From positions 62,001 to 126,000 of the forward strand of contig NZ_FTOJ01000006.1 of NCBI RefSeq assembly GCF_900156685.1: a stretch of 64,000 nucleotides of DNA, read 5' to 3'. Under the pieces are notes generated by a model. It had not been told where the DNA came from, made no database searches, and saw nothing but the letters and a program-made list of their open reading frames with translations. A program made the translations under genes and the position numbers. Below are positions 24,120-33,531 of the stretch, piece by piece. This DNA comes from Chryseobacterium piscicola (GTDB lineage: Bacteria; Bacteroidota; Bacteroidia; Flavobacteriales; Weeksellaceae). Positions within the stretch are counted from its first letter, which is position 1. Each line of letters starts with the position of its first letter.

Positions 24120-24704
24120 TCAGTAGTTTTTTAGTTTTGTTTTGATGATATTCAGGTTATCCTGTTTTTTTTGATTTCTGCTTCTGATGGTAGTTTCGGT
24201 AAAATAATGATGACTTTCCAGAAACTTCTCCTGCAACAGATTCCAATCGCGCTCAGAATTTACGATTCCAAACATGGATAGTTCTTCGAATAGTTTATCC
24301 CCGATCACAAAGAAATCGTCTCTACCCAAATAATCTAAATCTGCATCTGCTAGAATCTGTTCCAAATGATTATAAGGCGTTTGGGGGATTTTTGTCGCCA
24401 TGATCATCCCTTTGATTTTCTCTATCTGCGATTCGGAATATCCGTAATCTGAAAGATATTCTTCAGCGATTTCACATGATTTTGCCTCATGATCTTTTGA
24501 ACCATATAAAAATCCTGTATCGTGAAATAAAGCTGCCGTTTTCAGCAAAAGTAAATCTTCTTCATTCACTTTTTCAGACTTTGCAATTTTTTCTACCGAT
24601 TCAATAACGTCTTTCACATGCATTACACTGTGATAAGACAGATGCTCCGGAAGATTTTCCTTGAGTCTTTTTAATATTATTGTATTTAATTTTTCGTATT
24701 CCAT
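24120..24704 (-). CDS. HD-domain phosphohydrolase, 194 aa
   Basis: An HD-superfamily protein. The metal-binding pattern is visible: H in LSYHSVMHVKDV (about 24-31), HD in ALFHDTGFLY (about 61-62), H in KDHEAKS (about 71) and D in LADADLDYLGRDD (about 118-122). The family cleaves phosphate bonds in nucleotides, often cyclic or hyperphosphorylated ones. The close coupling to a YitT-type membrane protein is a repeated theme in Bacteroidetes as far as I recall. Adjacent to the adenylate cyclase pair but separated from it by about 160 bases. Confidence 0.85.
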   Translation of the reverse strand: MEYEKLNTIILKRLKENLPEHLSYHSVMHVKDVIESVEKIAKSEKVNEEDLLLLKTAALFHDTGFLYGSKDHEAKSCEIAEEYLSDYGYSESQIEKIKGMIMATKIPQTPYNHLEQILADADLDYLGRDDFFVIGDKLFEELSMFGIVNSERDWNLLQEKFLESHHYFTETTIRSRNQKKQDNLNIIKTKLKNY

Positions 24705-24864
24705 ATTTTAAAATAGAAAATGTGTTTAAAAATTTTAATCTTTCTAATGGTGCGGAATTTAAACGCAAAGTTCGCAAAGATTTTTTGACTACTAACTGTT
24801 TTTAAGTTCGCAAAGCGTTCTACTTAGCAAAGAAAGACCACAGAGATTTTAAATTAATTTTAAT

Positions 24865-26919
24865 CTAAGAAATTTCGCCATCTTTTTTAGTTTCGAGGGC
24901 AAAATACATATCCATATCGCCTTTTCCTTTGGTGTGAATTTTACCTCTGTATTCACAAACTATTTTGTCTTTTACCAACTGATAAGTAGATTCAGAAATA
25001 TTTATTTTTCCTTTTTCGCTGTTCTGCTCCATTCTGGCTGCCGTATTTACAGTGTCTCCCCAAATATCATAAGCGAATTTTTTAACACCTACAATTCCTG
25101 CGATCAAAGAACCTGAATTGACTCCAATTCTGATATCAAGAGCTTCGGGATGTGTTTTTTTTCTTTCTTCGATAAATTTAATAATATCCAAAGCTACCAA
25201 AACCGTTTGGTAAGCGTGACAATCATTTTTCATAGGCAATCCGCAAACGGCGAGATAAGCATCACCAATGGTTTTTATCTTTTCTAAACCATGTTTTTCC
25301 ATAATCATATCGAAAGCCGTGAAACACTCGTTGAGCTCTACCAACATTTTTTCTGCACCCATTTTTTCTGAACTCTGGGTAAAATTAACAAAATCAGTAA
25401 ATAAAACCGAAACCTCATCGTAATATTTTGCCTCAGAACTTCCGTTTTCCTTCAGTTCTTCAGCCACTTCATGTGGAAGAATATTGAGAAGTAAGTTTTC
25501 TGTTTTTTGCTTTTCTTTTTGCAATTCAAAAGTACGTTCATCAACCTGTTTTTCGAGCAAATCATTTTGATTCTGAAGAATTTGTTGTTTTTCTTGTTCT
25601 TGTTTTAAATTAACATCAGAAAGTCGGTTAACCTCATCAAGCTGTTTTACTAAACTTAAATTGGTTGAGGCAAATTGCCACGCCAAGTAAGCAGAGATAG
25701 AAATAGGAAAGCTGATAAAAATAAAAATCAGCACATATCCTATGAAATCATCCCCCATAATTTCGCTTATATCAATCGTATTCAATTTATTTAAAAACAT
25801 GAAGATGATGACCATTACAATAAAGAGGAAGAATACCAAAACCCCACCTCCAACAATAAAAGCAGACTTTTCTCTTCTGATCATCGCTCTCACTATTAAA
25901 TAAAAAGATTCGAAAGCGACGAAAGCCAAGTAAAGAAATGCTAAGCTAGCCGCAGCTGTAGCACTGAAATAGTAAAGAATAAAAATTGCAACGGAGATAA
26001 TCAACATTACTTTCAGTCTTTTTTTAGTTCTTCCAAATAATGTATTGACAAAACCTGTAAGTGAAGTTCCAAAAACCATCATTGCAAGAAATGAAAGAAA
26101 GGTATAGGTATCAAGAATTGAAGGATCACTCATTTCAGAAAAGAGCAAGACCAAGTAACTCATTAAAGAAATTGAAAAATTATAAGTAGAAAAATAAAGA
26201 TTGTAAATGGCTTTTCTGTAAAAAACAAACAGCAGCAGATGAATAAAACCAAGTGCGCCAAATATTCCGCAGATCAGCATAGTGTAGAAATTGAATTCTT
26301 TCCACATTTCTACCTTATCTTTAATAAATGTATTCGCAGAAATAAGCTCTGCACTTATCGCGAAAGGACTTAAGTTGACGGTCTTTTTTTTAGTTGAAAC
26401 AAAGGGTAAAAATCGTATGGCTAATACATTTACCTCTGTATTACTGAAAGAAAATATGGTTGGAATTTTCTCTTTCATTTTATATTCTCTCGATTTCGCA
26501 TTCCCAATTTTCCCTATGCTTTCTATTTTTTTACCGTTCAGATAAATTTCAGAAGCACCAAGCTGAGTGATATCAAAACATAAAGATTCATTAAGTGATG
26601 CAGAATCTATTTTAAAGTAGTATCGAACCCAATAAATCTGATCTTCTTTAGAACCTTTTCTTGAATCTAATTTTTTCCAGGAATACACTTTTTTAGAATT
26701 AAAATTGACATGCTTCCATGAAGAGTCATTGAATGTCGGTGAAGCAAAAGCAGGGTTGTCTCCTGCATAAAATTTACTTTCTTCATTAATTTTGGCACCA
26801 GATTTAATTTCTTTTTTTGTATAAACTCTGGGTTTTTCAAAAGAATTTTGGGCAAAAGAGAAAGTTTGCAATACAACCAATGTAAAAAATAGAAATTTAA
26901 ACAGTAGATTTTTTCTCAC
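24865..26919 (-). CDS. Class III adenylate cyclase with 7TMR-DISM sensor, 684 aa
   Basis: A signal peptide (about 1-23) is followed by a periplasmic jelly-roll domain (about 60-200: SWKHVNF, IYWVRYYFKID, SEIYLNGKKIESIG) of the 7TMR-DISMED2 type. Seven membrane helices follow (about 210-420), then a coiled coil (about 430-485) and a class III cyclase domain (about 495-670). Catalytic residues are all present: metal Asp in LFTDFVNFT and TIGDAYLAV, the adenine-selecting Lys in EKIKTIGD and Asp in YDIWGD, and transition-state Asn/Arg in TVNTAARM. It would turn ATP into cAMP in response to an outer signal, probably a carbohydrate-type ligand. It lies 12 bases downstream of a second cyclase gene. 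Confidence 0.9.
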   Translation of the reverse strand: MRKNLLFKFLFFTLVVLQTFSFAQNSFEKPRVYTKKEIKSGAKINEESKFYAGDNPAFASPTFNDSSWKHVNFNSKKVYSWKKLDSRKGSKEDQIYWVRYYFKIDSASLNESLCFDITQLGASEIYLNGKKIESIGKIGNAKSREYKMKEKIPTIFSFSNTEVNVLAIRFLPFVSTKKKTVNLSPFAISAELISANTFIKDKVEMWKEFNFYTMLICGIFGALGFIHLLLFVFYRKAIYNLYFSTYNFSISLMSYLVLLFSEMSDPSILDTYTFLSFLAMMVFGTSLTGFVNTLFGRTKKRLKVMLIISVAIFILYYFSATAAASLAFLYLAFVAFESFYLIVRAMIRREKSAFIVGGGVLVFFLFIVMVIIFMFLNKLNTIDISEIMGDDFIGYVLIFIFISFPISISAYLAWQFASTNLSLVKQLDEVNRLSDVNLKQEQEKQQILQNQNDLLEKQVDERTFELQKEKQKTENLLLNILPHEVAEELKENGSSEAKYYDEVSVLFTDFVNFTQSSEKMGAEKMLVELNECFTAFDMIMEKHGLEKIKTIGDAYLAVCGLPMKNDCHAYQTVLVALDIIKFIEERKKTHPEALDIRIGVNSGSLIAGIVGVKKFAYDIWGDTVNTAARMEQNSEKGKINISESTYQLVKDKIVCEYRGKIHTKGKGDMDMYFALETKKDGEIS

Positions 26920-26931
26920 ATTAATTAATTT

Positions 26932-29292
26932 TTAAAATTGATTTACAAAATACATATCCATTGCTCCTTTACCTTTAGTCTCTATTCTTCCTCGATGCTC
27001 AAAAGTAAAATCGTCTTTTATTAATTGATAAGTTGCCTCGGAAATATTTACTCTACCCGAAGAACTATTTTGTTCCATTCTTGCAGCCGTATTTACCGTG
27101 TCTCCCCAAATATCGTATGCAAATTTTTTAACGCCAACAATTCCCGCAATCACAGCTCCGGAGTGAATTCCTATTCTGATATCTAAAGCATTCGGATTGT
27201 CTTTTTTTCTTTGTTGAATATAAGAAAGAATTTCTAAACTTGCATTCACTGCATTTTTTGCGTGCAGATCATTCGAAACTGGTAAACCACTTACTGCCAA
27301 ATACGCATCTCCAATGGTCTTTATCTTTTCTAAATTATATTTCTCCATTATTCTGTCAAACTCTGTGAAACAGATATTCAACTCATTAAGAACTTCCTGA
27401 ACGCCAATTCTCTCAGAATTTGCTGTAAAATTGACAAAATCTGTAAACAGAACCGAAACTTCGTCGAAATGTTTTGCGCTTGTTTTTCCTTTTTCTTTCA
27501 GTTCTTCAGCAACTTCAAAAGGAAGAATATTGAGTAACAAATCGTCTGATTTTTGTTTCTCTTCAGCTATTTTTTTATTGTCTTTGCGTTTTTGATTATA
27601 AGAATATCCTGCAAAGCCTAGTAATAAAAGTGATAAACCAGCGCCAATTGCCCACATATTTTTCTGTGTTTTTGAATTCTCTAATTCTGCTTTAGCAATT
27701 GCATTTCTTTTCTCTTGAACGGTGTTTGCAAATTTTCTTTCCTGAATATATTTTTGTTCTGCTGCCTTTTTTTGATAAGTGTAAGAAAGTTCTATTTCTT
27801 TGCGCTTTGCATCTTCTTCCAGCAAAAGTCTTTCACGTTCTTCAGCGGTTTTGGCAGCGGCTTGTTTCTTTTCGAATTCAAAACGGAGTGCTTTCAGTTC
27901 TATTTCTTTTTGAAGTTGTATCCGTTTAGTTTCTTCTTGAAGTTTTATTCTTGCTCTTTCGTTTACAAGTTCTGTTTGAGACTGCGTTTCAGCTAAGTTT
28001 CTCATCTTATCCAAACCGTAAGTTAGCTCATTCTTATCATTTGCCTTCTTAAGATAGAAAAGAGACTTTTCATAATCTCCCAGTTTCTCGTAGGCTTCGT
28101 GAAGAATTTCGTAATTTTGAATAAAAATTTCTGAAGGAACCACTGTTTTTAAACTTAAAAAATAATCTAAGTTTTTAGACTGTTCACTTGTAAGTCTTTG
28201 AAGTTCTTGTGTTTTTTTTGTATTACCCTTAAAATCAACAGCATCGTGCATTGTTGTTTTCAAATCAATCAATCCTTTTTGGTGTGTAAAATATCGATAC
28301 ATTGGGTCTTTCTCATTACTCAATTTTAAAGTTTTGTTAATGTAAAACTGAGCATTATTGTAATCTTTTTGTTTGTAATTTACATCTGAGAAATAATAAT
28401 AAACAAGTTTTAAATTATCATTTAATTGATGTTCTTCAAAGTAATTTTTAGCATCATTTAGAAAGAATTTTGCTTGTTCATACTGCTTTGTTTCAGTATA
28501 GAGATCTCCTATCAACATTTTAGAACTTGCAATTTGAAGTTCATTTTTACTTTTTTTTGCAACGTTAAGTGCTTCTTGAAAGTAACTCAATGATTTTTTA
28601 AAATCTTTATTTAAAAGATAAAATGTTCCTGCGAAAAAATACGAATCATATAAATATTCCGGAAAATTGTTTTTTGTAAATTCAATGTATGTATTCAAAG
28701 ATTTATAGCCTTCTACTACATTTTCTTGAAGAAAGTTATTTTGAAACAACCTTTGGTACGCTGCTAAAACAACTTTCTTATCTTTAACTTTCTTATGATT
28801 ATAAAGACTTAAGATTTGGTTACAATAATCGTTAGCTACTTTATTTTTTTTATTAATGGAATTTACAGTAGCTAACAAATAGTAAGTCCAAGCCCTTTTG
28901 TTGTAATTGTCGGTCTTATTTAGATATTGCTCTCCTTCTATGAGATATCTTTCACTGTTTACTACATCCATTTTTTGTAGTAACAAACCGCCAATAAAAA
29001 GATTAGTTCTTCCAATCTGTTCTGTATCATTTAACCTTTCGTAGATGGGCAAACTTAATTTAGAATATGCTATTGCACTATCATCAATCTTCTTGTCTGC
29101 ATAAAGGCTACCAATATCATTATAAATTTTAGCTTTCTCTTTATGTGTTTTCACTAAAGCTAACTTACTCTTCAGTTCCAAAATCTCTTTAGAATCTTGG
29201 GCTTTAAAAATTGTATTTCCTAAAAAGAAAATACTGATAAATGCTAACGTAGTAAATTTATTTTTCAATGGCTGGTTATTACCTTTACCCAC
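26932..29292 (-). CDS. TPR-containing class III adenylate cyclase, 786 aa
   Basis: An N-terminal signal or anchor (about 12-32: FTTLAFISIFFLGNTIF) precedes about ten TPR-type helix pairs (about 35-430; e.g. KSLSYFQEALNVAKKSKN, KSLFYLKKANDKNELTYG). A long charged coiled coil follows (about 440-560, rich in ERARIKLQEE and EERERLLLEED). Then come one membrane helix (about 565-583: MWAIGAGLSLLLLGFAGYSY) and a class III cyclase domain (about 600-780). The cyclase keeps LFTDFVNFT, EKIKTIGDAYLAV, FAYDIWGDTVNTAARM, so it is predicted active on ATP. The periplasmic TPR part would sense a protein or peptide. It is the first gene of a two-cyclase operon. Confidence 0.9.
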   Translation of the reverse strand: MGKGNNQPLKNKFTTLAFISIFFLGNTIFKAQDSKEILELKSKLALVKTHKEKAKIYNDIGSLYADKKIDDSAIAYSKLSLPIYERLNDTEQIGRTNLFIGGLLLQKMDVVNSERYLIEGEQYLNKTDNYNKRAWTYYLLATVNSINKKNKVANDYCNQILSLYNHKKVKDKKVVLAAYQRLFQNNFLQENVVEGYKSLNTYIEFTKNNFPEYLYDSYFFAGTFYLLNKDFKKSLSYFQEALNVAKKSKNELQIASSKMLIGDLYTETKQYEQAKFFLNDAKNYFEEHQLNDNLKLVYYYFSDVNYKQKDYNNAQFYINKTLKLSNEKDPMYRYFTHQKGLIDLKTTMHDAVDFKGNTKKTQELQRLTSEQSKNLDYFLSLKTVVPSEIFIQNYEILHEAYEKLGDYEKSLFYLKKANDKNELTYGLDKMRNLAETQSQTELVNERARIKLQEETKRIQLQKEIELKALRFEFEKKQAAAKTAEERERLLLEEDAKRKEIELSYTYQKKAAEQKYIQERKFANTVQEKRNAIAKAELENSKTQKNMWAIGAGLSLLLLGFAGYSYNQKRKDNKKIAEEKQKSDDLLLNILPFEVAEELKEKGKTSAKHFDEVSVLFTDFVNFTANSERIGVQEVLNELNICFTEFDRIMEKYNLEKIKTIGDAYLAVSGLPVSNDLHAKNAVNASLEILSYIQQRKKDNPNALDIRIGIHSGAVIAGIVGVKKFAYDIWGDTVNTAARMEQNSSSGRVNISEATYQLIKDDFTFEHRGRIETKGKGAMDMYFVNQF

Positions 29293-29302
29293 AAAAATAG
29301 AA

Positions 29303-29333
29303 AAATCATTCTATTAAACTAACAGAATGATTT
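29303..29333 (-). terminator. Terminator of tpx
   Basis: AAATCATTCT (29303-29312) pairs with AGAATGATTT (29324-29333). On the minus strand it is followed by a short T-rich run. It lies between the tpx stop and the cyclase operon. Confidence 0.65.
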
Positions 29334-29357
29334 AAATTGATAGAGAAATAGCTCTAT

Positions 29358-29855
29358 TTATTTCAAAGATGCTGTTGCAGCTTCATAATTAGGCTCTTGT
29401 CCTATTTCTGGCACTTGCTCTGTATAGATTACTTTACTCTTTTCATCTAAAACAACAACAGCTCTGCTTAGCAAGCCTTTAAAAGCAGAATCTGTAATCG
29501 TCACCCCATAATCTTCACCAAAATTCCCTCTAAAATCTGATAAAGTTTCTACGTTTTTCAAACCTTCAGCTGCACAAAATCTTGATAATGCAAAGGGTAA
29601 ATCTCTTGAAACATTAATGACAACAGTATTATCGAGGGCTGAAGCTTCTTCGTTAAATTTTCTTGCTGAAGCTGCACAAATACCTGTATCAATACTTGGG
29701 AAAATATTTAAAACTACTCTTTTTCCGGTATAATCTGCGAGATTTTTTTCAGAAAGATCTCCTGCAACCATTGTAAATTCTTGTGCATTTTTTCCAACTT
29801 CAGGAAGATTACCTATTGTGTTTATTGGGGTTCCTTTAAATGTAATTGTAGACAT
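29358..29855 (-). CDS. tpx: Thiol peroxidase
   Basis: A 165-residue atypical 2-Cys peroxiredoxin. The peroxidatic cysteine is Cys60 in PSIDTGICAAS and the resolving cysteine is Cys94 in SRFCAAEGL, matching E. coli Tpx numbering by one residue. It reduces hydroperoxides with thioredoxin as electron donor in the cytoplasm or periplasm; no signal peptide is visible, so cytoplasmic here. A TAAATTTG promoter box (29880-29887, minus strand) ends 24 bases before the start codon, so it is transcribed alone. Confidence 0.95.
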   Translation of the reverse strand: MSTITFKGTPINTIGNLPEVGKNAQEFTMVAGDLSEKNLADYTGKRVVLNIFPSIDTGICAASARKFNEEASALDNTVVINVSRDLPFALSRFCAAEGLKNVETLSDFRGNFGEDYGVTITDSAFKGLLSRAVVVLDEKSKVIYTEQVPEIGQEPNYEAATASLK

Positions 29856-29879
29856 AAATTTTATTTTTTAATATTCCTT

Positions 29880-29887
29880 CAAATTTA
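29880..29887 (-). promoter_or_regulatory. Candidate -7 element of tpx
   Basis: TAAATTTG on the minus strand matches TAnnTTTG exactly and lies about 25-32 bases before the tpx start. Confidence 0.4.
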
Positions 29888-30045
29888 ATCAAATCAAAAA
29901 ATATTCTCTTTCGGATAAAGGTTAAATAATTCTTAAAAATTTAGATTTAAAAATAGAACAAATCAAGTAAAAACGATCTTTAAAATTCAAAAATTTCCGC
30001 TTAACTTTAATGTTTCAAAATACAAAATATTAAAATACCAAATTT

Positions 30046-31674
30046 ATGAATTCAGAGAACGCCTCAACATTCGGACAAATTTTTAAAAGTGAAAACGAAA
30101 TACCGGAAGAATATAAAATCAAAGAAATTCATCAGAAAGAATATCTTCTCAACGGGGAACTTATCCAATGGAACGGCGAGACCACAGCCATTTATTCTCC
30201 GGTTTACATCCGTACAGAAAATGGTTTAGAAAGGAAACTTTTGGGCAGCATTCCTAATATTGGTGTAAAAGAAGCAATAGAAATACTCGATGCATCTGTA
30301 AAAGCTTATGACAGCGGATTTGGAGAATGGCCAACGATGTCTGTTGAAAATAGAATAAAATGCATGCAGAAATTTGTATATCTCATGATTAAGCAGAGAG
30401 ATTTAGTTATAAAACTGCTCATGTGGGAAATTGGAAAAACTTTACCTGACTCTACTAAAGAATTTGACAGAACTGTAGACTACATTAATCAAACCATAGA
30501 TGCTCTTAAAGATCTCGACCGAGAATCTTCGCGTTTTGAGCAAGCTGAAGGTACAATTGCCCAAATCAGAAGAGCGCCACTTGGGGTAGTTTTAAGCATG
30601 GGACCCTTCAATTATCCTTTAAATGAAATTTTTACTACGCTTATTCCTGCATTGATTATGGGGAACACCCTATTGTTTAAACTTCCAAAACATGGTGTTT
30701 TAGCACATTATCCGCTGTTGAATGCTTTTAAAGAAGCTTTTCCGAAAGGTACAGTTAATACTTTATATGGCAAAGGCTCAGAGATTATTACTCCAATTAT
30801 GGAAAGCGGAAAAGTAAACGTTCTGGCATTCATAGGATCTAGTAAAGTAGCCAACGGACTGAAAAAATTACACCCAAAAGTGAACCGCTTGAGAGCAATT
30901 TTAAGTTTAGATGCAAAAAACGCAGCTATTGTAACGAAAAATGCGGATCTTGATGTTGCAGTGAGTGAGTGTATTTTGGGTGCATTATCTTTTAACGGAC
31001 AAAGATGTACAGCTTTGAAATTAATTTTTGTGCAGAAAGAAATTGCGGAAGAGTTTACTCAAAAATTAAGCAATGCTGTACGCGAATTGAAACCGGGACT
31101 TCCTTGGGAAAAAGACGTAAAAATAACCCCGCTTCCCGAAGTAAATAAACCACAATATCTTAAAGAATGTATAGATGATGCTCTACAAAAAGGTGCCAAA
31201 GTTTTGAATGAAAATGGTGGTTTTACCGATGAATCTTTTGTTTTCCCTGCAGTTGTTTTTCCTGTAAATTCTGAGATGAAATTATACCACGAAGAACAAT
31301 TCGGGCCGATTATTCCTATTGTACCATTTGAAAACATCAATGAACCAATTGATTATCAAATAAATGCATCTCACGGAATGCAGGTAAGTATTTTCAGTGA
31401 AGATGCTAAAGAAGTTTCACAGTTGATAGATTCTTTCGTTAATTTAGTGAGTCGTGTAAACATCAATTGCCAAGCTCAGCGAGGACCAGATGTATTTCCT
31501 TTCACTGGGCGAAAAGACAGTGCAGAAGGCACTCTTTCTGTTTTTGATGCTTTGCGATCGTTCTCAATACGTTCTTTGGTAGCTGCTAAAGCAACAGAAT
31601 CCAACAAAAATCTTTTGAATACTATTGTAAGAGATCATGATTCAAACTTTTTGAGTACAGATTATCTTTTTTAA
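30046..31674 (+). CDS. gapN: NADP-dependent glyceraldehyde-3-phosphate dehydrogenase-like aldehyde dehydrogenase (GapN type), 542 aa
   Basis: An aldehyde dehydrogenase superfamily member of the non-phosphorylating GAPDH type, which oxidises glyceraldehyde-3-phosphate to 3-phosphoglycerate with NADP. Visible residues: transition-state Asn in GPFNYPLN, cofactor Lys in FKLPKHG, catalytic Cys322 in FNGQRCTALK, and the E of EEQFGPI. The usual general-base glutamate of the ELGGK motif is not there: the aligned segment reads LSLDAKNAAI, so Ser287 stands in its place. As I recall, this variant occurs in a divergent bacterial GapN branch. The N-terminus is about 40 residues longer than in streptococcal GapN. 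Monocistronic, divergent from tpx. Confidence 0.8.
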   Translation: MNSENASTFGQIFKSENEIPEEYKIKEIHQKEYLLNGELIQWNGETTAIYSPVYIRTENGLERKLLGSIPNIGVKEAIEILDASVKAYDSGFGEWPTMSVENRIKCMQKFVYLMIKQRDLVIKLLMWEIGKTLPDSTKEFDRTVDYINQTIDALKDLDRESSRFEQAEGTIAQIRRAPLGVVLSMGPFNYPLNEIFTTLIPALIMGNTLLFKLPKHGVLAHYPLLNAFKEAFPKGTVNTLYGKGSEIITPIMESGKVNVLAFIGSSKVANGLKKLHPKVNRLRAILSLDAKNAAIVTKNADLDVAVSECILGALSFNGQRCTALKLIFVQKEIAEEFTQKLSNAVRELKPGLPWEKDVKITPLPEVNKPQYLKECIDDALQKGAKVLNENGGFTDESFVFPAVVFPVNSEMKLYHEEQFGPIIPIVPFENINEPIDYQINASHGMQVSIFSEDAKEVSQLIDSFVNLVSRVNINCQAQRGPDVFPFTGRKDSAEGTLSVFDALRSFSIRSLVAAKATESNKNLLNTIVRDHDSNFLSTDYLF

Positions 31675-31814
31675 ATTTATGATTCAGATTTAAAAGAAGT
31701 AAAATCTTAAAAAGCATTGATTTTATTTTAATTTAGTATGAAATCAAACAACTATAAAGTGTAGCTCAATCCAAATACAGGCAGATTTGGCCCAAGAAAT
31801 TTACATATTAAAAA

Positions 31815-31845
31815 AATCGGGCAAACTTGTTTAGTTTGCCCGATT
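31815..31845 (-). terminator. Terminator between gapN and the alpha/beta-hydrolase gene
   Basis: AATCGGGCAAACT (31815-31827) pairs perfectly with AGTTTGCCCGATT (31833-31845). Six T follow on the minus strand, so it mainly serves the hydrolase gene; it may also stop gapN read-through. Confidence 0.85.
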
Positions 31846-31868
31846 TCCTGATGTATGGATGTATAATT

Positions 31869-32693
31869 TTATGCTAAAAACCTTGTTAAGATTTCGTTTA
31901 ATTTTTCTGCATGAGTTACATTAAGTCCGTGCGGGGCTCCTTCAATTACAACCAATTCACTGTTTGCAATTCCTGCTGCTGCTTGTCTTGCTGATGTATC
32001 TATCGGAACGATCTGATCATTGTCTCCATGAACGATTAGCGTTTTTTTGTTGACATTACCCAATTCTGAACGAAAATCTGTATCTGCCCAAGCTTCAGCT
32101 GTTTTTAAGGTTGCCAAAGGCGAAGCTTGTGATGCTATTTGCCAGTCATAATCCAACTGCTTTTGACTTACCGTTTGAGAAAGCAGTCCGTAATTGTAAA
32201 AATTCTTATGAAACGTTTCTAAGAAGGTCACTCTTTCTTTTTTCAAACTTTCTAAAATCCCATTTAAATCTTCTACTGGAACTCCGTCTGGATTATCACT
32301 TTTTTGTTTTACTAAAGGAATAATTGATGCTATTAATGCAACTTTATCTATGTTTTCTGACCCAAAATTGGTGAAATATCTTACCACTTCACCTCCACCC
32401 ATAGAGAATCCCATTAGAATTACATTTTTTAATTCTAGCTGTACAATGAGTTCATGTAAATCTGATGTGAGTGCATTATAATCATAAAGTTCCCCTGAAG
32501 GCAGAGAATTTCCGAAACCTCTTCTATCGTAAGAGATCACACGATAGCCCAAATTCGTAAGCGCGGGTATCTGGAGTTCCCAGCTTTTACCACTCAAAGG
32601 CCACCCATGAATTAGCACAATAGGTTGTCCGGAACCAAAGTCTTCGTAATACAATTTAAAATCTTTGTCTTGTTCTTTTGTAATGTAAGGCAT
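31869..32693 (-). CDS. Alpha/beta hydrolase, non-heme chloroperoxidase type, 274 aa
   Basis: An alpha/beta-hydrolase fold with oxyanion segment LIHGWPLSGKSW (about 27-38) and RRGFGNS. The catalytic triad is Ser in GFSMGGGE (about 98), Asp in HGDNDQIVP (about 224) and His in APHGLN (about 253). The HGWPLSG and GRGFGxS motifs and overall length match cofactor-free haloperoxidases/esterases. These are esterases or perhydrolases in practice; the natural substrate cannot be told from sequence. No signal peptide, so cytoplasmic. Confidence 0.88.
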   Translation of the reverse strand: MPYITKEQDKDFKLYYEDFGSGQPIVLIHGWPLSGKSWELQIPALTNLGYRVISYDRRGFGNSLPSGELYDYNALTSDLHELIVQLELKNVILMGFSMGGGEVVRYFTNFGSENIDKVALIASIIPLVKQKSDNPDGVPVEDLNGILESLKKERVTFLETFHKNFYNYGLLSQTVSQKQLDYDWQIASQASPLATLKTAEAWADTDFRSELGNVNKKTLIVHGDNDQIVPIDTSARQAAAGIANSELVVIEGAPHGLNVTHAEKLNEILTRFLA

Positions 32694-33014
32694 AATTTGA
32701 AATTTTTAATTTGATGTTATTTAGCTTTCAACAAATACTAAGCCATCAAAATTGATGTGGAATTAAAAAACCTCTTAAAAAAGACAAAAAATATTAGAAT
32801 ACGAAAGAAAAGTTTCAAAATCATTCGAAAAAAAAATAAGAGCTGAATTTTTTAAAGTATTTTCAATTTCTAAACTTTGCAAAAACTTAAAAGCAACAAA
32901 AATTACTTTAAGCATTTCGTTTTCAATAATATTGATACTAATTTTTAAAATTTAATTAGAAATCATGTAACATTTTTTTTGAAAGCACACTAACTTATCA
33001 GAGTAAAACAAACC
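32694..33014. other. Divergent intergenic region upstream of the ECF operon
   Basis: About 0.32 kb, no open frame. Close to the sigma gene the stretch near 32964-33000 contains TGTAAC followed by a T run and, about 20 bases on, CTAACTTATC. Autoregulated ECF operons in Bacteroidetes often carry GTAAC-type -35 boxes, so this could be the promoter read by the sigma factor itself; that is inference only. Confidence 0.3.
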
Positions 33015-33515
33015 ATGAGCTTCGAAAAAGAATTTTTAGAACGTATCGAAAAACATAAAGGGATCATTTTTAAGATTTCCAAAATGTATATGGCCGATTC
33101 TGAAGACTGTGCCGATCTTTTTCAGGAGATTATCTTTCAGGTTTGGAAGGCCTACCCGAAGTTTAGAGGTGATGCTGAGTTTTCAACATGGCTTTATAGA
33201 ATTGCTTTGAATACGGCAATTGTATTTTTAAAATCTGAAAAGAAAAGAAGATTTATAGGAAATGAAGATTTTTCTAATTATAAAATTGTGCAGGATGAAT
33301 ATGATCTTGAAAAGGAAGAAAAACTTAGCAAAATGTATAACGCTATCAATCAACTCAATGCTATAGACAAAGCTTTCATATTTTATTATCTTGAAGATTT
33401 TTCGGGAAAACAAATTGCTGAACAGATGGGAATTTCTGAAGGAAATGTACGTGTAAAAATCAACAGAGCAAAGAATAAATTAAAAGACGCTTTAAGCCAA
33501 TCTTCTCTACTTTAA
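33015..33515 (+). CDS. ECF-type RNA polymerase sigma factor, 166 aa
   Basis: Region 2 covers about 15-85 (MYMADSEDCADLFQEIIFQVWKAYPKF, then FSTWLYRIALNTAIVFLK). Region 4 covers about 110-160 (INQLNAIDKAFIFYYLEDFSGKQIAEQMGISEGNVRVKINRAKNKL). It is a typical short ECF sigma of Bacteroidetes. The next gene, a membrane protein, starts 16 bases after its stop and is the likely anti-sigma partner. Confidence 0.92.
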   Translation: MSFEKEFLERIEKHKGIIFKISKMYMADSEDCADLFQEIIFQVWKAYPKFRGDAEFSTWLYRIALNTAIVFLKSEKKRRFIGNEDFSNYKIVQDEYDLEKEEKLSKMYNAINQLNAIDKAFIFYYLEDFSGKQIAEQMGISEGNVRVKINRAKNKLKDALSQSSLL

Positions 33516-33531
33516 CCTTAAAATAATTATC

